From DASQZT01 sp963728965 (GTDB taxonomy: Bacteria; Acidobacteriota; Terriglobia; Bryobacterales; Bryobacteraceae): DNA of 64,000 bases. The stretch spans positions 1,612,001 to 1,676,000 of the forward strand of contig CAVSMH010000006.1 in assembly GCA_963728965.1 (NCBI GenBank), given 5' to 3'. Below are positions 17,383-27,287 of this stretch, piece by piece. Made by a program: the position numbers and the translations under genes. Below the pieces are notes generated by a model. It did not search any database. It was not told where the DNA came from and was given only the letters and a program-made list of their open reading frames with translations. Position 1 is the stretch's first letter; each line of letters begins with the position of its first letter.

Positions 17383-20300
17383 ATGCCCAGACGAAACGAC
17401 CTTCATCGCATCCTCATCATCGGCTCCGGGCCGATCGTCATCGGGCAGGCCTGCGAGTTCGACTACTCGGGCACCCAGGCGGCCAAAGCCCTGAAGGCCG
17501 ACGGTTACCAGGTGGTGCTGGTGAACTCCAACCCGGCCACCATTATGACCGATCCCGATCTGGCCGACCGCACGTATGTCGAACCGCTGACCGCGCCATA
17601 CCTGGAAGAGATCATCCGCCGGGAGCGCCCCGACGCGCTGCTTTCGACGGTGGGCGGGCAGACCGGTTTGAACCTCTCGGTGGAATTGGCCGAGGCCGGT
17701 GTTCTGGAGCGGTACGGCGTCGAGTTGATCGGCGCCAAAATCGTCGCCATCAAGAAAGCCGAAGACCGACTGCTGTTTAAAGATGCCATGCGGAAGATCG
17801 GGCTCGAGACTCCGCAGTCCCAACTCGTGAACAGCATACCGGCCGGGCGGGAATTCGCCGACCGCATCGGTTATCCGTGCATCCTGCGCCCCAGTTTCAC
17901 GTTGGGCGGCACCGGCGGCGGCATCGCTTACAACGAGGAGGAACTGACCGAAATCCTGGAACGCGGCCTGGCGTATTCACCGGTTCATGAGGTGCTCATC
18001 GAAGAGAGCGTGCTGGGGTGGAAAGAGTTTGAACTCGAGGTGATGCGCGATCTCGCCGACAATTGCATCATCATCTGCTCGATCGAGAACTTCGACGCCA
18101 TGGGCGTGCACACCGGAGACTCCATTACGGTGGCGCCCGCGCAGACACTGACGGACCGCGAGTACCAGATGATGCGCGACGGCGCCATCCGCTGCCTCCG
18201 GGAAATCGGAGTCGATACCGGCGGCTCGAACGTGCAGTTCGCCATTAACCCGTTGAACGGGCGCATGGTGATCATCGAAATGAACCCGCGCGTGTCGCGC
18301 AGTTCCGCATTGGCATCCAAGGCTACGGGTTTTCCGATCGCCAAGATCGCCGCCAAGCTCGCGGTCGGCTATCGCCTGGACGAAATCCGCAACGACATCA
18401 CCCGCAAGACGCCGGCCTGCTTCGAGCCCACCATCGATTACGTCGTCGCCAAGATTCCCAAGTGGGCCTTCGAGAAGTTTCCCGGCGCCGATCCGACACT
18501 CGGAACGCAGATGAAATCGGTGGGTGAGGTCATGGCGATTGGCCGCACCTTCAAAGAGGCGTTGTGGAAAGGCATGCGCAGCCTCGAAACGGGCAGGGCC
18601 TTCGGCTCGGAGCGGTTCGAAAAGGGTCTGATCAATCACAAGCTCATCACGCCTACGCCCGATCGTCTGAACTACATCCGCTTCGCCCTGGCGGAGGGGC
18701 TCAGTGTGGAGGAGATTCACGAGCTCACGGCCATCGACCCGTGGTTCCTCGAGCAGATGAAAGAGGTGGTCGATTTCGAAAGGGAACTGGCCGGCGCTTC
18801 GCTCGCTACCGCCGGCCGGGACACGTATCGGCGCGCCAAACGCTACGGCATTTCCGATATTCAACTGGCCAACCAATGGGGCACGAGCGAAACCGCCGTG
18901 CGCGAGCGGCGCAAAACGCTCGGCGTTGGCGCGGTGTTCAGCCGCGTAGACACCTGTGCCGCGGAGTTCGAAAGCTTCACGCCGTACCTCTACTCATGTT
19001 ACGAGAGTTCCAGTGAAGCCGATCCTTCCAACCGCAGGAAGGTGATGATCCTCGGCAGCGGGCCGAACCGCATTGGCCAGGGAATCGAGTTCGACTACTG
19101 CTGCTGCCACGCGTCGTTCGCCTTGCAGGAGATGGGAGTCGAGTCGATCATGGTCAATTGCAACCCGGAGACCGTTTCGACCGATTACGACACCAGCGAC
19201 CGCCTGTATTTCGAACCGCTCACCCTGGAGCACGTGCTGAACATCTGCGACACCGAGAAACCGGATGGGGTGATCGTGCAGTTCGGCGGCCAGACACCGC
19301 TGAATCTGGCGTTGCCGCTCCAGCGCCTGGGCGTCCCGATCATCGGCACCGATCCGGAGAACATCGACCTGGCCGAGGATCGCAAGCTGTTCGGCAAACT
19401 CCTGGATGATCTGCGCATTCCCTGCCCGCCAAATGGTACCGCGACGAGCGTCGAGGAAGCCTGCGAAGTCGCGGCGCGCGTCGGCTACCCAGTCCTGGTG
19501 CGGCCCAGTTACGTGCTGGGCGGTCGCGCCATGGTGATCGCTTACGAGGAAGAGACGGTACGGGAGTACATGCGCGAAGCCGTTACTTTTTCCCAGGAGC
19601 GCCCGGTGCTCGTGGACCGGTTCCTCGAAGACGCGACCGAAGTGGATGTGGACGCGCTCGCCGATGGTGACGATGTGCTGATCGCCGGCATCATGGAGCA
19701 CATCGAAGAAGCGGGCGTTCACTCGGGCGACAGTTCGTGCGTTTTGCCTCCGCAGTCGCTCGCGGCGAAATCCGTCGGGACCATCCAGGACTACACCATA
19801 CGGCTCGCCAAGGCCCTGCACGTGATCGGACTGATGAACGTGCAGTACGCCATTCAAAACGGCGTGGTCTACGTGCTCGAAGTGAATCCGCGCGCCTCAC
19901 GTACGGTACCCTACGTGAGCAAAGCTACCGGCGTCGCCCTGCCGAAGATCGCCGTAGGGCTGATGTGCGGCCGCAAACTCAAGGACTACGATCTTCCCAC
20001 CGGCACGCTTTCGGTGACGCAGCACTTTGTGAAATCGCCGGTGTTCCCGTTCAGCAAGTTCCCTGGCGTGGACCCGGCCCTCGGTCCGGAAATGCGATCG
20101 ACCGGCGAAGTCATGGGGGTGGGCGTGAACTTCGGCGAGGCGTTCCTGAAGGCGCAAATCAGCGCCGGCAGTCCGCTTCCCGAGAAGGGCACTGTCTTCA
20201 TCAGCGTCAACGACCACCACAAGCCGGAAGCGGTCGAGGTGGGCCGCCGCTTCGTCGAATTGGGCTTCCAACTGGTCGCGACGCGCGGAACCGCTTCCGT

Positions 20301-20619
20301 GCTTCGCGCCGCGGGCCTGCCCTGCAAGATCGTCTTCAAGGTGAATGAAGGCCGCCCCAACGTAGTAGATCTGCTGAAAGGCCGGTCGATCCAACTGGCG
20401 ATCTACACCACTGCCGGCGCGCCCGCGTTCCTGGATGAAAAGGCGATTCGGCGCAGCGCGGTCATCTACCGCGTGCCCTGCATCACCACCATGAGCGGCG
20501 CCCGTGCCGCCGCCGACGCCGTGGCGGCGCGGGTGCGCGACCCCATCCGGGTATGGAGTCTCCAGGAGATCCACGAAAGCCGCAACCGCGTGGGCTCGAG
20601 CGCAGACACGGCCGACTAA
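17383..20619 (+). CDS. carB: Carbamoyl-phosphate synthase, large subunit
   Basis: A full-length 1078-residue protein. It has two homologous ATP-grasp halves (RILIIGSGPIVIGQACEFDY at the start and KVMILGSGPNRIGQGIEFDY at about residue 555). An oligomerisation domain lies between them, and a C-terminal MGS-like allosteric domain (VFISVNDHHKPEAVEVG) ends the protein. It makes carbamoyl phosphate from bicarbonate, ammonia and two ATP. The ATP-site motifs RPSFTLGGTGGGIAYN and RPSYVLGGRAMVIAY are intact. No allosteric rewiring is evident. Confidence 0.97.
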   Translation: MPRRNDLHRILIIGSGPIVIGQACEFDYSGTQAAKALKADGYQVVLVNSNPATIMTDPDLADRTYVEPLTAPYLEEIIRRERPDALLSTVGGQTGLNLSVELAEAGVLERYGVELIGAKIVAIKKAEDRLLFKDAMRKIGLETPQSQLVNSIPAGREFADRIGYPCILRPSFTLGGTGGGIAYNEEELTEILERGLAYSPVHEVLIEESVLGWKEFELEVMRDLADNCIIICSIENFDAMGVHTGDSITVAPAQTLTDREYQMMRDGAIRCLREIGVDTGGSNVQFAINPLNGRMVIIEMNPRVSRSSALASKATGFPIAKIAAKLAVGYRLDEIRNDITRKTPACFEPTIDYVVAKIPKWAFEKFPGADPTLGTQMKSVGEVMAIGRTFKEALWKGMRSLETGRAFGSERFEKGLINHKLITPTPDRLNYIRFALAEGLSVEEIHELTAIDPWFLEQMKEVVDFERELAGASLATAGRDTYRRAKRYGISDIQLANQWGTSETAVRERRKTLGVGAVFSRVDTCAAEFESFTPYLYSCYESSSEADPSNRRKVMILGSGPNRIGQGIEFDYCCCHASFALQEMGVESIMVNCNPETVSTDYDTSDRLYFEPLTLEHVLNICDTEKPDGVIVQFGGQTPLNLALPLQRLGVPIIGTDPENIDLAEDRKLFGKLLDDLRIPCPPNGTATSVEEACEVAARVGYPVLVRPSYVLGGRAMVIAYEEETVREYMREAVTFSQERPVLVDRFLEDATEVDVDALADGDDVLIAGIMEHIEEAGVHSGDSSCVLPPQSLAAKSVGTIQDYTIRLAKALHVIGLMNVQYAIQNGVVYVLEVNPRASRTVPYVSKATGVALPKIAVGLMCGRKLKDYDLPTGTLSVTQHFVKSPVFPFSKFPGVDPALGPEMRSTGEVMGVGVNFGEAFLKAQISAGSPLPEKGTVFISVNDHHKPEAVEVGRRFVELGFQLVATRGTASVLRAAGLPCKIVFKVNEGRPNVVDLLKGRSIQLAIYTTAGAPAFLDEKAIRRSAVIYRVPCITTMSGARAAADAVAARVRDPIRVWSLQEIHESRNRVGSSADTAD

Positions 20620-20630
20620 CGACCGAACCC

Positions 20631-20671
20631 AAAAAACAAAACCCGGCGGGAGTTTGGGCTCGCCGCCGGGC
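20631..20671 (-). terminator. Intrinsic terminator of the cyclophilin gene
   Basis: CCCGGCGG (20642-20649) pairs with CCGCCGGG (20663-20670), extended by GAG/CTC with a single bulged G around a TTTGGG loop. On the minus strand the hairpin is followed at once by a T-rich run (20631-20641 is AAAAAACAAAA on the plus strand). It lies about 77 bases after the cyclophilin stop. It may also slow plus-strand transcripts leaving carB, though no T tract follows on that side. Confidence 0.8.
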
Positions 20672-20747
20672 CGCGTCGTTCTGATTTGACCCTGTATTTG
20701 TAACTTCCTGGTCCCCTTCGAGTCGGGGCAGAGCCTACTCCACTATA

Positions 20748-21410
20748 TCACTCAATGGTGGCCTTTTTGATGTAATCCAGTCGCGGGAAACTGGCCGCCA
20801 GGTATTCGTTCCCTTGCGTTTCGATCTTGGAGGGATCCGGGCCCTGGCCGCCCATCGCCGGCATGTCGCCGTACGAACTGTACAGCTTCTCCACCACATC
20901 CATGCCCTCCACCACCTTGCCAATCGGCGCAAAACCGTCCTTGTCGAGGGCGGCGTTGTTCCTCAGATTGATGAATAACTGCGTGGCGCGTGTGTTCGGA
21001 CCCGCCGTCGCAAACGACACCGTGCCTTTGACGTTGCTCCACTTCACGGGATCGTCGGGCAGGTTGGCGTTCATCCACAAGCGGTTCAATTTGGGGTCGC
21101 CGCTGATGCCGAACTGCACGATGAAGTTGCGTACGTATCGGAAAAACCGGTCGCCATCGAAGAACCCCGTCTTCACCAGTTCGTAAAAATGGTCGGCCCC
21201 GCGAGGCGCCCAGTCACGATGCACTTCGATGACGATCGGGCCTTTGGAGGTGTCCAGGTTCACGCGATACAGGTCCGGCGCCTGCTCCTTCTTGGGCGGA
21301 GCCGGTGCCGCTTCTTTCTTGGCTTCTTCCTTCCTGGAAGGCTCGTTGGAGGAACAGCCGATCAGCGCCAGGCAAGCCGCGCCGACGGTCATGACCAGAG
21401 CTCTGCGCAT
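20748..21410 (-). CDS. Cyclophilin-type peptidyl-prolyl isomerase, lipoprotein
   Basis: A 220-residue protein with a lipoprotein signal (MRRALVMTVGAACLALIGC; Cys19 is the expected lipidated residue). A charged linker of about 30 residues and a cyclophilin domain follow: TSKGPIVIEVHRDWAPRGADHF, FFRYVRNFIVQFG (catalytic Arg), GTVSFATAGPNTRATQLFINL and FAPIGKVVEGMDVVEKLY. It should speed proline isomerisation during folding in the periplasm. An intrinsic terminator follows it. It is divergent from the methyltransferase gene, with 42 bases between starts. Confidence 0.93.
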   Translation of the reverse strand: MRRALVMTVGAACLALIGCSSNEPSRKEEAKKEAAPAPPKKEQAPDLYRVNLDTSKGPIVIEVHRDWAPRGADHFYELVKTGFFDGDRFFRYVRNFIVQFGISGDPKLNRLWMNANLPDDPVKWSNVKGTVSFATAGPNTRATQLFINLRNNAALDKDGFAPIGKVVEGMDVVEKLYSSYGDMPAMGGQGPDPSKIETQGNEYLAASFPRLDYIKKATIE

Positions 21411-21452
21411 TGTCCACTACAGTATGCCATTCTGAGGTCAGGCGCAATACAG

Positions 21453-22187
21453 ATGGCAGCCTACGACGAGTTCGCCTGGTTCTACAACCGCTATTGGAAT
21501 GACGAGTTTCACGGTTTTGCCTTCCCCATCCTGGAGCGGATCTGGCTGCAGCGCGTCGCGCCCGGGGCCCAAATTCTGGATGTCTGCTGCGGGACCGGCC
21601 ATCTCGCCGGACTCCTGGTGGCGCGCGGGTTTCGTGCGACGGGTATCGACGTCTCTCCCGCCATGATCCAGTACGCCCGCGAAAACGTGGGTTCGGCGGT
21701 GTTTCACGTGGGGAACATCGCTGAGTTCCAGCCGGAGCAACGGTTCGATGCCGCCGTTTCGACCTTCGACAGCCTCAACCACATCCTCACGACGAAGGAG
21801 TTGCAAGCGGCGTTTCGCCATATCGGCGCCGCGCTGAAACCCGGCGCGCTCTTCGCTTTTGACATGCTGCTCGAGGACGCCTACCAGACGCATTGGGGCG
21901 AGTCCTTCGCGCTGGTCCGCGAAGACCACGTCCTCACCATCACCGGCTCGGGGTTCGATTTTCGAACCGGCCTGGCGCAGTGCACCATCACCATGTTCCG
22001 CGTGATCGAGAACGCCTGGCGCCGCTCGGACGTCGTCATCCTGGAGCGCTGCTATACTCCCGACGAGATTGACAGCGCGCTTCGTCCGGCGGGATTCGGC
22101 GAAGTCCTCTGCTACTCCGCGGCCGACCTCGGTATGGCCGGACAACTCGGCGAGGGCCGAACTTTTTTTGTTGCCACCCGGCTTTGA
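21453..22187 (+). CDS. Class I SAM-dependent methyltransferase
   Basis: A 244-residue protein with a Rossmann-like methyltransferase core: ILDVCCGTGHLAGLL (SAM-binding glycine motif), ATGIDVSPAMIQYAREN (acidic residue after strand 2) and FDAAVSTFDSLNHIL. The first ~35 residues (YDEFAWFYNRYWNDEF) suit the small-molecule methyltransferase group. The ATG at 21453 begins the conserved sequence; the frame is open upstream but that part is antisense to the cyclophilin gene. The substrate is unknown. Confidence 0.88.
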   Translation: MAAYDEFAWFYNRYWNDEFHGFAFPILERIWLQRVAPGAQILDVCCGTGHLAGLLVARGFRATGIDVSPAMIQYARENVGSAVFHVGNIAEFQPEQRFDAAVSTFDSLNHILTTKELQAAFRHIGAALKPGALFAFDMLLEDAYQTHWGESFALVREDHVLTITGSGFDFRTGLAQCTITMFRVIENAWRRSDVVILERCYTPDEIDSALRPAGFGEVLCYSAADLGMAGQLGEGRTFFVATRL

Positions 22188-22196
22188 TTCCCGGCG

Positions 22197-22619
22197 CTAC
22201 GAAGCTACAGATTGCAGGCGCTCGTAGTTCCGCATATGCGCGCCGAACATCCGGTCGGCCAGCCCTACATGGCCCTTGACCCAGTTCGACAGGTACTCCG
22301 CCATCTGTTGCGGCGCGGCGGCATCGCCTTGCGCGATGGCTTCCTCGAATTGCCTGATCTTGCGCCGTGCTCCGTCGTGTTGCTGTTTGTGCCAGGTGTA
22401 TATCGTGTATCGCGAGGCGCGCATCAGCCGCTCCTCGTGGGAAAAATGATCTTCGAAACCCGCGACCAGTGATTGCACAATTGGGCGCACCCGCTCCGGA
22501 ACGGCGCCGGTCTGGAGGGCTTCCTGCAGTTCATCGCCCAGGCGGAACAGGTTTCGGTGTTCGGCGTCGATCTCGGGAACAAAAGCCGCGTGGAGCTTGG
22601 TCCACTTGAACAGTCGCAT
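22197..22619 (-). CDS. Bacteriohemerythrin
   Basis: A 140-residue single-domain hemerythrin, an oxygen-binding diiron protein. The expected iron ligands appear in order: His in EIDAEHRNLF, His and Glu in HFSHEERLM, His residues in WHKQQHD, and His/Asp in KGHVGLADRMF. The length matches stand-alone bacteriohemerythrins. It could carry or sense oxygen, or protect against it. It is convergent with the methyltransferase gene. Confidence 0.9.
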   Translation of the reverse strand: MRLFKWTKLHAAFVPEIDAEHRNLFRLGDELQEALQTGAVPERVRPIVQSLVAGFEDHFSHEERLMRASRYTIYTWHKQQHDGARRKIRQFEEAIAQGDAAAPQQMAEYLSNWVKGHVGLADRMFGAHMRNYERLQSVAS

Positions 22620-22720
22620 ACCTTGATTTTAGCGCTTTGCGGAGTTTAGGAACTGAATAAACTCTACCGCGTGCGGCGCTCACGGGTAGACCGGCTCGAA
22701 GGCGGCGCTGGGGCGTCCGC

Positions 22721-25150
22721 CTACCCCACGCTTGCGGGTTGCGGAGCGGGTTGCTTATGTTTGCACTCGCTATTCGGACACTGCCACACCGGGCCGGCCT
22801 TGAGCCACTTCTCCACCATGTACGGACTTCCGCATTCGGGGCATTTTTCGGCCACCGGCTTTCCCCATGCCACGAATTTGCAGTCGGGATAGCGGTTGCA
22901 TCCGTAGAAGGTCTTGCCTTTCCGCGAACGCCGCTCGATAATTTCCCCTTCGGAGCATTCCGGGCATTTCACGCCGACGGTTTTCTGTTTCACGTACTTG
23001 CAGGTCGGATAATTGCTGCACGCCGTGAATTCACCAAAACGCCCGCTCTTCAATACCAGGTGGTTCCCGCATTGCGGGCATATTTCCTCCAACGCCTGGT
23101 CCGGTTTTTTCTGCTGCCCGCCGATGGGTTTGGTGGTCTTGCAGTCGGGATACCCGGTGCACGCGTAGAACGTGCCGAAGCGGCCCTTCTTCAGGACCAT
23201 GGGCCTGCCGCAGTTTTCGCAGTACTCCTCCTCGCCCTGCTCGGCCAGGTCCACCTTGTCCACATCCGGCAGATCCACAGTCAATTCGCGGGTGTAAGTG
23301 CAGTCGGGATAGCCGGTGCACGCGATGAAGCTGCCGTGCTTTCCCCACTTGATCACCAGGGGCTTCCCGCACTTCTCGCAGATCAAGTCGGTGGGCTTCT
23401 CCATCCGCTTGATATCGGTCATGTGCTCTTCGGCGTGCTTGAGGTCACGCTCGAATCGCTCATAAAACTCCGACATCGCCGTCCGCCAGTCCAGCTTGCC
23501 CTCTTCGATCTCGTCCAACTCTTCTTCCATCCGCGCGGTGTACTTCACCTCGAAGATGTCGTCGAAGCTCTCCAGCAGCAGGTCCGTTACCACCATTCCC
23601 AACTCGGTCGGTATGAAGCGGCCGCCGTCCTTCCGGACGTACTCCCGCTCCTGAATGGTGGACAGGATGGACGCGTAGGTGGAAGGACGGCCCACCCCGT
23701 CCGCCTCCAGCCGCTTCACCAGCGTGGCCTCGTTGTAGCGAGGCGGGGGCTCGGTGAAATGCTGTTCGGGGCGGAGCGCCTTGAAGCGCAGGCGCTCACC
23801 CTCCGACACGGTGGGCAGCCGATGCTTCAACTCTTCGTCTTCTTCGTCCGCTTGGTCTTTGCCTTCCTGGTAGACCTTCAGGAATCCCTCGAATTTCAGG
23901 ACGGATCCCGTCGTGCGGAAAGTATAATCGATGCCGTTCTTCCCCTTTGCCGAAACGTCGATGGTGGTCTGGTCGTACAGCGCCGGCATCATCTGCGACG
24001 CCACAAAACGATTCCAGATCAGCCGATACAGCTTCATCTCGTCTTCGGCCAGGTAATGCTCCACCACCTCGGGAGAATACGCCATCGAAGTGGGCCGGAT
24101 CCCTTCGTGTGCGTCTTGCGCGTCCTTCTTGGACCGATAAACGTTCGCCGACGAAGGCAGAAAATCCTTGCCGTACCGCTCGGTCACATAGTGTCGGACA
24201 TCGGCGATGGCATCGGTGGAAATGCGGGTAGAGTCGGTGCGCATGTAGGTGATCAGACCGACCGCGCCTTCTTTGCCGATCTCCACGCCTTCGTAAAGCC
24301 TCTGCGCCAGCACCATGGTTCGCTTCACGCTGAAGCGCAGTTTGCGCGCGGATTCCTGCTGCAAAGTCGACGTGATGAACGGTGCCACCGGGTTGCGCTT
24401 CTTTTCCCGCGTCCCGACCGACTTCACCACGTAATCGGCGCCATCGAGCTGCGTCACTACATCGTCGGACGCTTCCTGCGAGCCGACTTCCGCCGCCTGA
24501 TCGCCGATCCGGAAAAGCCGCGCGGTCAGCAGCGGCGGCTTCCGGGCGTGCAGATCGGCGTCGTTGCTCCAGTATTCTTTGGGGATGAACGCGCGGATCT
24601 CGCGTTCACGTTCCACAACCACCCGCAGGGCAACCGTCTGCACGCGTCCCGCGGAAAGCCCGCGCCGCACTTTATCCCAGAGCAGCGGCGAGATCTTATA
24701 GCCAACCAGCCGATCCAGCACGCGGCGCGCCTGCTGCGCATCCACAAGGTTGATGTTCACCTGGGTCGGCTTCTTGAAAGCGTTCTCGATGGCACGCTTG
24801 GTGATTTCGTTGAACATCACCCGATAGATGTGAGGTCCGTTCTTTTTCCCGTCCCGCAATTCTTCCTGCAGGTGATAGCAGATGGCTTCCCCTTCGCGAT
24901 CGGGGTCAGCCGCGAGGTAGATGTCTTCGACCTTCCTGGCGGTTTGTTTCAGCTCCGAAATAAGCTTTTTCTTGCCTTCGATGACTTCGTACCGCGGCTC
25001 GAAGCCGCGATCCACATCCACCGCGAGATCTTTCTTGGGTAGGTCTTTAATATGACCGAGCGAAGCTTTGACCACGTACTGCTTGCCCAGGTATTTGTTG
25101 ATGGTCTTCGCCTTTGCAGGCGATTCCACGATTACCAGAGCCTTTGGCAT
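22721..25150 (-). CDS. topA: DNA topoisomerase I
   Basis: An 809-residue type IA topoisomerase that relaxes negative supercoils. The Toprim domain begins ALVIVESPAKAKTI and holds the acidic site AADPDREGEAI. The catalytic Tyr302 lies in GLITYMRTDSTRIS. The C-terminal ~210 residues carry five four-cysteine zinc ribbons (starting CEKCG, CENCG, CPQCG, CPECS and CPECG), more than in many homologues. The ATG at 25150 starts exactly at the conserved MPKALVIVES. It lies downstream of dprA on the same strand, a frequent pairing. Confidence 0.97.
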   Translation of the reverse strand: MPKALVIVESPAKAKTINKYLGKQYVVKASLGHIKDLPKKDLAVDVDRGFEPRYEVIEGKKKLISELKQTARKVEDIYLAADPDREGEAICYHLQEELRDGKKNGPHIYRVMFNEITKRAIENAFKKPTQVNINLVDAQQARRVLDRLVGYKISPLLWDKVRRGLSAGRVQTVALRVVVEREREIRAFIPKEYWSNDADLHARKPPLLTARLFRIGDQAAEVGSQEASDDVVTQLDGADYVVKSVGTREKKRNPVAPFITSTLQQESARKLRFSVKRTMVLAQRLYEGVEIGKEGAVGLITYMRTDSTRISTDAIADVRHYVTERYGKDFLPSSANVYRSKKDAQDAHEGIRPTSMAYSPEVVEHYLAEDEMKLYRLIWNRFVASQMMPALYDQTTIDVSAKGKNGIDYTFRTTGSVLKFEGFLKVYQEGKDQADEEDEELKHRLPTVSEGERLRFKALRPEQHFTEPPPRYNEATLVKRLEADGVGRPSTYASILSTIQEREYVRKDGGRFIPTELGMVVTDLLLESFDDIFEVKYTARMEEELDEIEEGKLDWRTAMSEFYERFERDLKHAEEHMTDIKRMEKPTDLICEKCGKPLVIKWGKHGSFIACTGYPDCTYTRELTVDLPDVDKVDLAEQGEEEYCENCGRPMVLKKGRFGTFYACTGYPDCKTTKPIGGQQKKPDQALEEICPQCGNHLVLKSGRFGEFTACSNYPTCKYVKQKTVGVKCPECSEGEIIERRSRKGKTFYGCNRYPDCKFVAWGKPVAEKCPECGSPYMVEKWLKAGPVWQCPNSECKHKQPAPQPASVG

Positions 25151-25219
25151 ATGAATATTCAGAAATTGCGGCTCCCTCGGCCGCACGATATCAGGATTGC
25201 GGTTTTCCCAGTTGAGAAG

Positions 25220-26386
25220 TTACCACACTTTAACAAAGTTCTTGCCCGGAAGTTGCTTCACGAGGCCCAGCATCTCCAGCTCGAAGAGTGCGGCAATCAA
25301 CTCGGATGGCGAGATATCTTCAATTTTTTCAAGTAGATCGTCCAAATGTATGGCGGCGTCCACCCGTAGGACCTCGAGCGCCCGGCGCGACGTCGCGCTC
25401 AGTTCCGGACGATTTACTGATGCCCGGCCGTCTGCTTCGGTCGCACCGCCCTCCGCCAGGATCTTTTCCCGGCCTCTGTCTATTAGATGCCGCCGGGATT
25501 CAGGTGGCAGCTCGGCGATCACGTCGTTCCAGTCCTGTACCAGCTTCGCACCCTGCTTTATCAGCAGATTAGGCGCCCAGCTCAGCTTTGAAGTGATGTT
25601 TCCCGGAACCGCGAACACCTCGCGCCCCTGGTCCATCGCCAGCTTGGCCGTGATCGCCGAACCGCTGTACTGGGCGCCTTCCACCACCAGCACTCCGACG
25701 CTCATCCCGCTGATAATGCGGTTGCGGATCGGGAAATTCTGCGGGAACGCGGTGGCACCCATCGGGAATTCCGAGACGATCAGGCCTTTGCCGGCCAGCT
25801 CCGCCGCGAGCTTGCGATTTTCCACGGGATACACCACGTCCACCCCGCAGCCCAGCACAGCCACCGAGTCGCCGCCCACCGAAAGAGCACCTTTGTGCGC
25901 CGAAGTGTCGATGCCACGTGCCATCCCGCTCGCAACCGTCAGCCCGGCGTGCGCCAGATCGGCCGCCAGCCGTTCCGCCACCGCAACGCCATACGGTGTG
26001 GGCCGGCGCGTGCCAACCACCCCCAGCATGAGCGACTGGAGCAGCTCGACCCGCCCGCGCACAAACAACACCGTGGGCGGATCGAAGATCTCGCGAAGCC
26101 TCTGCGGATATCGCCCGTCGCCGATGGTCACCAGTTCCGCGCCGGCTGCGAGCACTCTCTCGTGTTGCGCCGCCGCATCCTCGAACGTGCATCCGCTGGC
26201 GATCGATTGCGCCACGGCGCCGCTCATTCCGGCAGCTTCCAACTCCGTTCGCGACGCGCGAAAGATGGCCTGCGGCGTTCGAAAACGCTCCAGCAGTTTG
26301 CCCGATGTCCTGGTGCCAAGACCCGGCACCATCTTCAGAGCCAGCCAGTAGAGTTCCTCTTCCCGGCTCAGAACAGGTGAATGCAT
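25220..26386 (-). CDS. dprA: DNA-processing protein DprA
   Basis: A 388-residue protein with an N-terminal helix-hairpin region (MVPGLGTRTSGKLLERF), a Rossmann-like DprA/Smf core (VGTRRPTPYGVAVAERLA, ASGMARGIDTSAHKGAL, AVLGCGVDVVYPVEN, VPGNITS) and a C-terminal winged-helix (about residues 310-388). DprA loads RecA onto incoming single strands in natural transformation. No other competence gene is in the window. It sits 69 bases upstream of topA. Confidence 0.95.
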   Translation of the reverse strand: MHSPVLSREEELYWLALKMVPGLGTRTSGKLLERFRTPQAIFRASRTELEAAGMSGAVAQSIASGCTFEDAAAQHERVLAAGAELVTIGDGRYPQRLREIFDPPTVLFVRGRVELLQSLMLGVVGTRRPTPYGVAVAERLAADLAHAGLTVASGMARGIDTSAHKGALSVGGDSVAVLGCGVDVVYPVENRKLAAELAGKGLIVSEFPMGATAFPQNFPIRNRIISGMSVGVLVVEGAQYSGSAITAKLAMDQGREVFAVPGNITSKLSWAPNLLIKQGAKLVQDWNDVIAELPPESRRHLIDRGREKILAEGGATEADGRASVNRPELSATSRRALEVLRVDAAIHLDDLLEKIEDISPSELIAALFELEMLGLVKQLPGKNFVKVW

Positions 26387-26468
26387 GAAGTGAGGCTAAC
26401 TGCCTTCTACGCTAGCATAGTTGCAGGGGTGGTCGCCCCGCAGCAGCCCGCCGAGCCGAGCCGAGCCG

Positions 26469-26753
26469 ATGAAACAGGATGCAGCCTTCTTTGAAGGCCA
26501 AGACCCGACTCTCATCTACATAGCCAAACGACTGAAGGACGCGTTGCGTCTCGAAGAACTCCTGGCGGTGGCCGGTGTGGATTACGGTGTCGAAGCGGAC
26601 GAGTATCGTAGCGGGGTCCTCTTCCGTTCGGTGCGCGCCGGGGCTTTCTTCTATGTGCTTCCCCAGTCGGTGGACGCCGCGCTCGATGTCCTGCGCCGCC
26701 ATGGCTACAAGCCTTACCAGGGCCCGCAAGGCCCGGGCATGCCCGACCTCTGA
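26469..26753 (+). CDS. Small protein, DUF2007-like
   Basis: A 94-residue soluble protein with one ferredoxin-like alpha/beta unit: LEELLAVAGVDYGVEADEY, a central strand, and VDAALDVLRRHGYKP. This pattern resembles the putative signal-transducing DUF2007 family, which has no firm function. The ATG at 26469 is chosen over an earlier in-frame start because the conserved part follows directly. It is divergent from dprA and 45 bases before the antiporter operon, so it may or may not be part of it. Confidence 0.6.
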   Translation: MKQDAAFFEGQDPTLIYIAKRLKDALRLEELLAVAGVDYGVEADEYRSGVLFRSVRAGAFFYVLPQSVDAALDVLRRHGYKPYQGPQGPGMPDL

Positions 26754-26798
26754 CGTAATTCCCCTTACTGTGGCACGGTGCTTGCACGCGTTTGCTTG

Positions 26799-27287
26799 AT
26801 GCCTACGCGCGCGGTCTGCTGGTTCGTGCAGTTCGCGGTGTTTCTGTCGCTCTGGCTCCTCTTCGTGGCCAGCTTGGCCGGGAATGAGTTCGTCATCGGA
26901 ATCGCCGCGGCTGCCGTTGCGGCCACGGTTGGCGAGGCTGTGCGCGGAGCAGAGCACCCGCGCTTCCGTCCGCAAATCCGCTGGCTCCTCGAGTTCCGGC
27001 ACATCCCTGCTGCGATCCTCGCCGATTGCGGGCGCCTCACCCGCAGCCTGGTACGAACGGCGTTCTTGGGAGACCGCCGCACCGGCCGTTTGCTCAGCGT
27101 TCCCTTCCACGCAGGCGACCGAGGCGCCGCTTCCATCACGCGACGTGCCCTCGCCACGATGTACAGCACGTTCCCGCCAAATACCATCGTCATCGGCATC
27201 GACCGGAAGCGGGGCCGCATGCTCCTGCACCGCCTCGAACCGGCCGCTCCGCCCCTGGTATCGGTGAAGCTCGGTGGACGCCAATGA
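26799..27287 (+). CDS. mrpE: Multisubunit Na+/H+ antiporter subunit E (MrpE/MbhA)
   Basis: A 162-residue membrane protein of the MNHE family. Two hydrophobic helices lie in the first ~50 residues, and the conserved soluble end reads TMYSTFPPNTIVIGID. It is the first gene of a seven-gene module. The ATG at 26799 is preferred over GTG 26778 and TTG 26796. It overlaps the next gene by four bases. In Mrp complexes this subunit scaffolds the membrane arm; it is not itself a transporter. Confidence 0.88.
   Translation: MPTRAVCWFVQFAVFLSLWLLFVASLAGNEFVIGIAAAAVAATVGEAVRGAEHPRFRPQIRWLLEFRHIPAAILADCGRLTRSLVRTAFLGDRRTGRLLSVPFHAGDRGAASITRRALATMYSTFPPNTIVIGIDRKRGRMLLHRLEPAAPPLVSVKLGGRQ

Noticed and set aside
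22691..22729. Possible hairpin terminator of topA
   Set aside because: Only six outer base pairs (GGGTAG/CTACCC) with a large loop and no T-run.
22739..25042. A 767-codon open frame opposite topA
   Set aside because: Antisense to a clear topoisomerase; no recognisable motif and composition typical of GC-rich mirror frames.
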